Below are positions 58,743 through 64,000 of a stretch of DNA of 64,000 bases, one piece after another. The stretch lies in contig NZ_QXXA01000009.1 in the NCBI RefSeq assembly GCF_009911265.1, positions 62,001-126,000 of the forward strand. The letters are read 5' to 3'. The stretch comes from Senegalia massiliensis (GTDB lineage: Bacteria; Bacillota; Clostridia; Tissierellales; SIT17). Both the position numbers and the translations under genes were made by a program. Below the pieces are notes generated by a model. It did not search any database, was not told the DNA's origin, and worked only from the letters and a program-made list of their open reading frames with translations. Within the stretch, counting starts at the first letter, position 1; the number at the start of each line of letters is the position of its first letter.

Positions 58743-59483
58743 TTATTCCATTTCTTCTGGAATTTCCCAGTTATGATACACTTCTTGAACATCATCATTA
58801 TCTTCAATAGCATCTATAAGTTTTTCCATGTTCTTCATATCTTTAGATTCTTCTAATTTAGTTTGAGTTTGAGGAATAAAAGATACCTCTGCTGTAGAAA
58901 ACTTATATCCTTCACTTTTTAATGATTCTCTAACATCTTTGAAATCTTCTGGAGAAGTTGTAATTTCAAAATATTCATCTTCCGCTACAAAGTCTTCAGC
59001 ACCAGCCTCAATTGAATTAAGCATTATTTCTTCTTCATCTATATCTTCATTTCTATCTATTATAAGTATTCCTTTTCTATCAAACATAAAAGATACACAA
59101 CCAGTTGCACCTAGATTACCGTTATATTTAGAAAAATAATGTCTTATATCTGCTGCAGTTCTATTTTTATTGTCTGTTAAACATTGAACCATTACAGCAA
59201 CACCATTAGGTCCATAACCTTCATAAGTAATTTCTTCATATGATGCACCATCTAAATCTCCTGAACCTTTTTTGATTGCTCTATCTATATTATCATTTGG
59301 CATATTTTCAGCCTTTGCCTTTTCTATAGAATTAGAAAGTTCTGCATTATATTCTGGATCGTCTCCACCTTCTTTTACTGCTACAGTGATAGCTCTAGCT
59401 AATTTAGTAAATACTTTAGCCTTTTTTGCATCCTGTCTTCCTTTTCTATGCTTTATATTGGCCCATTTTGAATGTCCAGCCAT
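58743..59483 (-). CDS. yebC: YebC/PmpR-family protein
   Basis: 246 residues, three-domain YebC fold: [20 protein letters not shown] at the N-terminus, [19 protein letters not shown], and [23 protein letters not shown]. The family has been described both as transcriptional regulators and as ribosome-associated factors easing translation of proline stretches. ATG start behind AAAGGAG. Confidence 0.93.
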   Translation of the reverse strand: MAGHSKWANIKHRKGRQDAKKAKVFTKLARAITVAVKEGGDDPEYNAELSNSIEKAKAENMPNDNIDRAIKKGSGDLDGASYEEITYEGYGPNGVAVMVQCLTDNKNRTAADIRHYFSKYNGNLGATGCVSFMFDRKGILIIDRNEDIDEEEIMLNSIEAGAEDFVAEDEYFEITTSPEDFKDVRESLKSEGYKFSTAEVSFIPQTQTKLEESKDMKNMEKLIDAIEDNDDVQEVYHNWEIPEEME

Positions 59484-59520
59484 TTAAATCACTCCTTTAT
59501 CCCTTTATAAAACAATTAAT

Positions 59521-59549
59521 ATTCTAACACAATATAATGATTTTATAAA
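59521..59549 (-). promoter_or_regulatory. Probable yebC promoter
   Basis: TTTATA (59549-59544), 17 bp, TAGAAT (59526-59521) on the minus strand. Confidence 0.45.
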
Positions 59550-59563
59550 GAAAAAAGATATCA

Positions 59564-60478
59564 TTAGCTAAAAATATCAGTACTTAGATATCTTTCTCCA
59601 CTATCAGGTGCTATCACTACAACTTTTTTACCTTTGCCTAATTCTTTTGCAATTTTTATAGCACCATTTATAGCAGCACCAGAAGAAATACCTACTAATA
59701 ATCCTTCTTTTCTAGCTACCTCTTTAGTTGTCTTAACTGCTTGTTCTCCAGCTATTTTTAATATTTTATCTATTATATTCATATTTAATACATCTGGTAT
59801 AAATCCTGCCCCTATACCTTGTATTCTATGTGGCCCAGGACTTTCTCCACTCATAACTGCAGACTCACTAGGTTCTATGGCAATTATTTTTATATCTTTA
59901 TTTTTCTCCTTTAATACTTCAGAAACACCAGTAATAGTTCCACCAGTTCCTACACCTGCTACAAATGCATCTATATCTCCATTTGTTTGTCTAAGTATTT
60001 CTACAGCTGTAGTTTTTCTATGCATTTCAGGATTGTTTTTATTCATAAATTGTTGAGGCATAAAATAACCATTTTTTTCTTTCAATTCTTTAGCTTTCTG
60101 TATAGCTCCATTCATACCTTTTTCACCTGGTGTAAGTACAAGTTCAGCACCGTATGCTTTAAGTAAATTTCTTCTTTCTGTGCTCATAGTATCTGGCATA
60201 ACTAATATAACATTATATCCCTTAGCTGCACCTATCATAGCAAGACCTATACCAGTATTCCCGCTGGTTGGTTCAACAATAGTTGAATTCTTTTTTAGCT
60301 CACCTTGTTTTTCTGCCATTTCTATCATATTAAATGAAATTCTATCTTTTACACTACTTCCTGGATTAAAAGATTCTAGCTTAACAAATATTTCTGCGCT
60401 ATCATCATCTACTATATTATTTAATTTCACCATTGGAGTTTCACCAATCAATTCAAGAATATTATTTACAGTTTTCAT
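59564..60478 (-). CDS. cysK: Cysteine synthase A (O-acetylserine thiol-lyase)
   Basis: PLP enzyme making cysteine from O-acetylserine and sulfide. 304 residues: [10 protein letters not shown], the PLP lysine in [22 protein letters not shown], the [11 protein letters not shown] phosphate-binding loop and [10 protein letters not shown] at 60478 is 6 nt behind AGGAGG; the earlier ATG overlaps the site. Good promoter upstream; divergent from the TauE halves, which may export or import sulfur anions. Confidence 0.94.
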   Translation of the reverse strand: MKTVNNILELIGETPMVKLNNIVDDDSAEIFVKLESFNPGSSVKDRISFNMIEMAEKQGELKKNSTIVEPTSGNTGIGLAMIGAAKGYNVILVMPDTMSTERRNLLKAYGAELVLTPGEKGMNGAIQKAKELKEKNGYFMPQQFMNKNNPEMHRKTTAVEILRQTNGDIDAFVAGVGTGGTITGVSEVLKEKNKDIKIIAIEPSESAVMSGESPGPHRIQGIGAGFIPDVLNMNIIDKILKIAGEQAVKTTKEVARKEGLLVGISSGAAINGAIKIAKELGKGKKVVVIAPDSGERYLSTDIFS

Positions 60479-60529
60479 TTTCATCCTCCTCATTTAAACA
60501 CTTTAATTCCTACCAGTTTATATGTATTT

Positions 60530-60558
60530 ATTTTATTGTATAAATTAATCTTTGTCAA
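60530..60558 (-). promoter_or_regulatory. cysK promoter
   Basis: TTGACA (60558-60553), 17 bp, TAAAAT (60535-60530) on the minus strand. Confidence 0.75.
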
Positions 60559-60619
60559 GGAATATGTTTTTAAACTTTAGTCAATATTATATCTATATAA
60601 CATTATAAAGGTGATTTAA

Positions 60620-60976
60620 ATGAAAGATAAGATAATATTAATTTTTATTGGTTTAATTACAGGTTTTATCAATGGAATATTTGGATCAGGTGGAGGACTG
60701 ATAATAGTACCTTCATTAATTTATATATTAAATATAAAGAGACATAAAGCTCATGCAACTGCCATATCAATTATTTTACCATTATCTTTTATAAGTACAT
60801 ATATTTATATTAGAAATGATTTAATAGATTTTAATATAGTAATCTTAATTTCTATAGGTGCAATTTTAGGTGGATTTATAGGTGCTAAATTATTAAATAA
60901 AATTCCAATTAACATTTTAAGAAAATCTTTTAGTCTTCTAATAATTTATATTTCAATTAGGATGATAATATTATGA
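60620..60976 (+). CDS. TauE/SafE-family half-transporter (first)
   Basis: 118 residues and about four helices. GFINGIFGSGGGLIIVPSL is the family's N-terminal signature. TauE/SafE proteins normally carry two such repeats in about 250 residues; here each repeat is its own gene and the two overlap by 4 bp (ATGA). Likely a heteromeric carrier for an anion such as sulfite or an organosulfonate, unproven. ATG behind AAAGGTG. Confidence 0.85.
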   Translation: MKDKIILIFIGLITGFINGIFGSGGGLIIVPSLIYILNIKRHKAHATAISIILPLSFISTYIYIRNDLIDFNIVILISIGAILGGFIGAKLLNKIPINILRKSFSLLIIYISIRMIIL

Positions 60977-61329
60977 AATTAATATTTATTGGTCTATTAT
61001 CGGGAATATTAGGTGGGATGGGAATCGGTGGAGGTACAATACTTATACCATCTTTAATTTTTTTTATAGGACTAAGTCAAACACAAGCTCAAGGTACAAA
61101 TTTAATTGTATTTATTCCTACTTCTATAATTGCATTAATAATTCATTATAAAAATAAAAATATAGTTACAAATATTATATTATATATCATTATACCAGGA
61201 ATAATTGGGTCTATTCTCGGAAGTTTTATTGCCATAAAAATTGATCAATTACTTCTTAGAAAAATTTTTGGTGTATTTATGCTATTTATAGGTATATATC
61301 AATTCTTTCATAAAAAAGACAATGAGTAA
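60973..61329 (+). CDS. TauE/SafE-family half-transporter (second)
   Basis: 118 residues, same length as its partner, with GLLSGILGGMGIGGGTILIPSL and four helices. It has its own ribosome-binding site (AGGATGA) and its ATG overlaps the stop of the first gene, so this is an organised pair rather than a frameshifted single gene. Confidence 0.85.
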   Translation: MKLIFIGLLSGILGGMGIGGGTILIPSLIFFIGLSQTQAQGTNLIVFIPTSIIALIIHYKNKNIVTNIILYIIIPGIIGSILGSFIAIKIDQLLLRKIFGVFMLFIGIYQFFHKKDNE

Positions 61330-61355
61330 AAACTCATTGTCTTTTTTATGAAAGA
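61304..61355. terminator. Convergent terminator shared by the TauE pair and the CoA-binding gene
   Basis: 24-bp perfect arms around an AAAA loop. The left arm is the last codons of the second TauE half and the right arm includes the stop and final codons of the convergent gene; T-runs lie in both arms. Confidence 0.85.
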
Positions 61356-61720
61356 GCTACAAGTACACAATCTTCTACTATATTAAGATTACTTTCTTTT
61401 GCTTTTTCAATCACATTTTTATCAGATGTTCCAGGTTGGAACCACACATTTTTAATTCCCTTTTTATTTACTTCATCTAATGCATTTAGACTTACTTGAG
61501 GAGGAACTACAAAATCTAATACATCTGGTGTTTCTGGTAATTCTTCTATAGATTTATAGCACTTTTCTCCATTTATCTCATCGTATTTTGGATTTATAGG
61601 ATATACTTTATAATCATGATCCTTTAATTTTTTATAAATTTTATATCCAAATTTACTCTCATTAGGAGTGACACCTAATACTGCCCAAACTTTTTTTTCT
61701 AACATCTCTTTTTTATTCAT
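61346..61720 (-). CDS. CoA-binding domain protein
   Basis: 124-residue single-domain CoA-binding (Rossmann-like) protein: KKVWAVLGVTPNESKFGYKIYK near the N-terminus (key VLGVTPN), VYPINPKYDEI, VLDFVVPP, and VWFQPGTSD. Resembles the YccU family; specific function unknown. ATG behind AGGAGG. Confidence 0.87.
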   Translation of the reverse strand: MNKKEMLEKKVWAVLGVTPNESKFGYKIYKKLKDHDYKVYPINPKYDEINGEKCYKSIEELPETPDVLDFVVPPQVSLNALDEVNKKGIKNVWFQPGTSDKNVIEKAKESNLNIVEDCVLVALS

Positions 61721-61772
61721 ACAATCTACCTCCTGAATAGTTTTTACCCTTTTTATTTCTTTAAAAACATCA

Positions 61773-62420
61773 TCATTTTATTAATTTTTTATTTTTAAAT
61801 GATAAATACTGTTCACCTAGTTCTGTAATAACTACATCTCCACTAGTTATATCTAATAATAGACTCTTTAAATCTTCTAGTTTTTCTTTTCTAGATAAAA
61901 GAATCATATTAACAGAATCATCATAACTTATATCTTCTATAAAATATGAAGAATTATTTATAACATTTTCTATTTTACCATTAAAAGTATAATCAAACCT
62001 TACTTTTATTTTCTTATAAATAATTTTTTCTATTATTGATGCACTTTCAAGAGCAATTTTAGCACCATGAGTATATGCACGAACTAATCCTCCAGCACCT
62101 AATTTTATACCACCAAAATATCTTGTTACAACTACTACTATATTTCTAAGGTCTTCCTTTTTTATAACTTCTAAAATTGGTATGCCTGCAGTTCCACTTG
62201 GCTCACCATCATCACTATATCTTTGTATATTATTATTTTCACCTATAGCATATGCATATACATTATGTGTTGCATCTTTATGTTTAGTTCTTATTTGTTC
62301 TATAAAATCTAAAGCTTCTTCCTCAGATTCTATAGGTTTTGCATATCCAATAAATTTTGATTTTTTCTCTATAAAATCGTCTTCTCCAAATTTATGTATT
62401 GTTTTAAATATATCTTTCAT
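61773..62420 (-). CDS. YigZ/IMPACT family protein
   Basis: 215 residues. The conserved core KSKFIGYAKPIESEEEA, DATHNVYAYAIG, YSDDGEPSGTAGIPILEVI, and VTRYFGGIKLGAGGLVRAY identify the YigZ/IMPACT family; the C-terminal DUF1949-like part follows. Role in bacteria is uncertain, possibly translation-linked. ATG behind AAAGGAG. Confidence 0.92.
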   Translation of the reverse strand: MKDIFKTIHKFGEDDFIEKKSKFIGYAKPIESEEEALDFIEQIRTKHKDATHNVYAYAIGENNNIQRYSDDGEPSGTAGIPILEVIKKEDLRNIVVVVTRYFGGIKLGAGGLVRAYTHGAKIALESASIIEKIIYKKIKVRFDYTFNGKIENVINNSSYFIEDISYDDSVNMILLSRKEKLEDLKSLLLDITSGDVVITELGEQYLSFKNKKLIK

Positions 62421-62458
62421 TTAATCTCCTTTCTTTTTTATAAAATATTATAACATAA

Positions 62459-62478
62459 AAAAGGGCCTAGGCCCTTTT
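62459..62478 (-). terminator. Terminator of the hflX-HEAT-Nudix run
   Basis: 20-nt perfect palindrome AAAAGGGCCTAGGCCCTTTT followed by TT on the minus strand, overlapping the stop of the Nudix gene. Confidence 0.85.
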
Positions 62479-62911
62479 ATACTATAGCTAAATTTTCATT
62501 TTTAAGTTTTAAATATTTTTTATGAGAAAGTCTTACTAATGATTTATCTTGGCTATAAGTGATTTTTTCTATTGCTTCTTGTATTTCATAAAAACCACCA
62601 TTTTTAAACTCTTTACTCTTGATATCATATTCCAATGACTTGGCTTCCATTATAAACCATATAATTTCATTACAAACAGGTTTTTTTCTAGATAAAGAAT
62701 AAAACTCATAATTTGTTTCACCTGCTGGTGATACTATTTGAATATTTTCTAACCCAGTTTCTTCTTTTACTTTAATTTTAGCAGTTTCAATAGCTAAATT
62801 TCCACTTTGAATTTTACCTTTAGGAAGAATCCATTCATCCTTTTCATTTTTTAGAATAAAAACCTTGTCTTCATAAAATACAACACCACCAGCACAATTT
62901 CTCAAGAGCAT
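62477..62911 (-). CDS. Nudix-fold protein with a degenerate Nudix box
   Basis: 144 residues starting MLLRNCAGGVVFYEDKVF, with WILPKGKIQSG. The Nudix box (G-x5-E-x7-REUxEExGU) reads GKIQSGNLAIETAKIKVK then EETGL: the first Glu is Asn, the Arg is Ile and the next Glu is Lys; only the EExG pair remains. Hydrolase activity is therefore doubtful. ATG at 62911 has AGGAGG 8 nt upstream, better than ATG at 62989. It follows the HEAT-repeat gene. Confidence 0.8.
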   Translation of the reverse strand: MLLRNCAGGVVFYEDKVFILKNEKDEWILPKGKIQSGNLAIETAKIKVKEETGLENIQIVSPAGETNYEFYSLSRKKPVCNEIIWFIMEAKSLEYDIKSKEFKNGGFYEIQEAIEKITYSQDKSLVRLSHKKYLKLKNENLAIV

Positions 62912-62978
62912 ATTTAAAACCTCCTCTTTATTATTAATACCATCATATAATAATTTATCAGAAAATTCAATTGATTTT

Positions 62979-63617
62979 TTATTTTTCAACTAAATAATTT
63001 ATAACATCTTTTGATGCACGTCTTACATATTCCTTTTCCCTTTTATCATTTGATATTTTTTCCAACAACTTTATAGTATTCATATCTCCTATATTTCGAG
63101 TGGATTTAATTGCATATTGTCTAACTTGAGGATTATCATCAAAGAAAAACTCTTCCAATATATCTTTATGTTCACTTTTAGCCATCTTACCTAGTGCCGA
63201 TACTGATAACCTTCTATAATTTACATTCTTACTTTTTAATTCCATAAGTAAAAAAGGAACTAATTTCTCATCTTTTAACTCTCCTATTAACCATATTAAT
63301 ATCATTCTATCTTCAATATTTTTAAATTTTATATATCTTTTATAAATCTGTTCAACTAAATCTTTTTTATCTTCATTTGTAAGTGTTTTTAAATACTCAA
63401 CTCTTTTTGACTTGCTCATAGAAATAATCTTTATTAATTTATCTTGTTTTTTCTTTTTTTGATATTTGATCTTTGCTTCTATAATATGCTTTTCAATTTC
63501 TTTATATGGCAAATTTCTAATTTTAGATATTATATCAATACTTTTACCTTCAAGATATAAAAGATAACTTATTTGAAAACTCTCCATCTTATCTATTTCA
63601 TTCCACTTACCAAGCAT
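62979..63617 (-). CDS. HEAT-repeat domain protein
   Basis: 212 residues, all helical. Helical repeats are visible from about residue 95: VPFLLMELKSKNVNYRRLSVSALGKMA, shown by its core YRRLSVSALGKM, and the next, NPQVRQYAIKSTRNIGD, then EYVRRASKDVINYL. Protein-interaction scaffold of unknown partner. ATG start behind AGGTGA; 10 bp after hflX. Confidence 0.8.
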   Translation of the reverse strand: MLGKWNEIDKMESFQISYLLYLEGKSIDIISKIRNLPYKEIEKHIIEAKIKYQKKKKQDKLIKIISMSKSKRVEYLKTLTNEDKKDLVEQIYKRYIKFKNIEDRMILIWLIGELKDEKLVPFLLMELKSKNVNYRRLSVSALGKMAKSEHKDILEEFFFDDNPQVRQYAIKSTRNIGDMNTIKLLEKISNDKREKEYVRRASKDVINYLVEK

Positions 63618-63626
63618 AATATCACC

Positions 63627-64000
63627 TTACTTAACTACATATTCTTTATATTTAAAATAATCTTTCTTATTAAGCACTACTTCTATAAAAGTACCTTCTT
63701 CTGTATGTGATACCTTCTTTGGATTATAATTATCTAAAATATAAGAAGTTATATCAGATTTATTATAAGGTAAAAGTATTTTTGTATTATAAAATTTATC
63801 TTCTAAGGCTATTTCAATTGAATCAAACAATTTATCAATATTGATATTTTTTTTGGCAGAAATATATAATTTTTCTCCTTTTATATTATATCCTATATCT
63901 TCAATGCTTTGTTGATCAATTTTATTAAATACTGTAATAATAGGTTTGTTTTCTGTATCTAAATCTTTCAATATATTTAATGTAGTTTTTATTTGTATAT
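63627..64000 (-). CDS. hflX: GTPase HflX, C-terminal part only
   Basis: The gene leaves the window on the right; about 123 residues are visible. QIKTTLNILKDL and VFNKIDQ (the NKxD G4 motif), then ISAKKNINIDKLFDSIE (G5-like SAK) and a C-terminal domain identify HflX, a ribosome-binding GTPase that splits stalled or dormant ribosomes. First of the run that continues to the HEAT and Nudix genes. Confidence 0.85.
   Translation of the reverse strand, partial: IQIKTTLNILKDLDTENKPIITVFNKIDQQSIEDIGYNIKGEKLYISAKKNINIDKLFDSIEIALEDKFYNTKILLPYNKSDITSYILDNYNPKKVSHTEEGTFIEVVLNKKDYFKYKEYVVK

Noticed and set aside
60620-61329. Frameshifted single TauE gene
   Set aside because: The two halves overlap in the usual ATGA manner, the second has its own ribosome-binding site, and both are complete repeats.

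Overview
The window is AT-rich (well over two thirds A+T by eye) and densely packed, with most genes on the minus strand. It has the gene content of a spore-forming anaerobic Firmicute, most likely Clostridia or Tissierellia: spoIVA, a BofC-like protein, a YteA-like TraR/DksA protein, the SCIFF ranthipeptide pair scfA/scfB, RemA, a T-box ahead of hisS-aspS, and many TTG/GTG starts behind strong AGGAGG sites. The species cannot be named from sequence alone. Nearly all genes are housekeeping. There is no phage, insertion sequence, CRISPR array, tRNA or rRNA.

Layout. 1-2.6 kb: yicC-remA-gmk-rpoZ-coaBC, with rqcH divergent to 4.6 kb. 4.6-8.0 kb: pyrimidine salvage and control (pyrR, uracil permease) with two PyrR-type RNA switches, then rluD and lspA. 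8.1-10.6 kb: traR/dksA-like, a small ORF, DAHP synthase and MTA/SAH nucleosidase. 10.7-15.1 kb: a cell-division cluster (divIVA, ylmH, yggT, sepF, yggS, an HlyD-like membrane protein, a small membrane protein). 15.2-18.7 kb: an accessory cassette (small secreted protein, three membrane proteins, one ABC ATPase) bounded by a perfect 63-bp direct repeat made of the spoIVA 3' end and terminator. 18.7-24.6 kb: spoIVA, gpsA, plsY, der and a DUF512 radical-SAM protein. 24.7-27.7 kb: glyA, a split ThrE-type exporter and a CsoR-family regulator. 27.7-41.3 kb: rseC-like, aspS-hisS behind a T-box, hemZ, an MBL hydrolase, dtd, rel, apt, recJ, lapA and an ABC1/UbiB kinase. 41.4-52.6 kb: secF, secD, gamma-carbonic anhydrase, scfB/scfA, yajC, tgt, queA, ruvBAC, a BofC-like protein and an orphan gene. 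52.7-58.6 kb: an HPP-family protein and a DUF3798 lipoprotein ABC importer. 58.7-64 kb: yebC, cysK, split TauE/SafE halves, a CoA-binding protein, yigZ, a degenerate Nudix protein, a HEAT-repeat protein and the 3' part of hflX.

Most interesting points. (1) Two genes, pyrR and yggS, can only be completed by starting at ATT, which lies 7-8 nt behind a strong Shine-Dalgarno; the HPP gene is a weaker third case. (2) The hisS-aspS T-box carries GACAC at the specifier position, an Asp codon overlapping a His codon, matching both operon products. (3) pyrR has a textbook terminator/antiterminator/anti-antiterminator leader, while uraA carries a PyrR-type hairpin followed by a Shine-Dalgarno-sequestering hairpin, which suggests translational control. 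(4) The secreted-protein/ABC cassette sits between 63-bp direct repeats and could be lost by recombination without harming spoIVA.

Many terminators are long perfect palindromes that overlap the last codons of the genes they end. Several annotated starts were moved downstream because the Shine-Dalgarno sequence abuts or overlaps the longest possible start. All functional calls are from recognised motifs and gene order; no database search was run.
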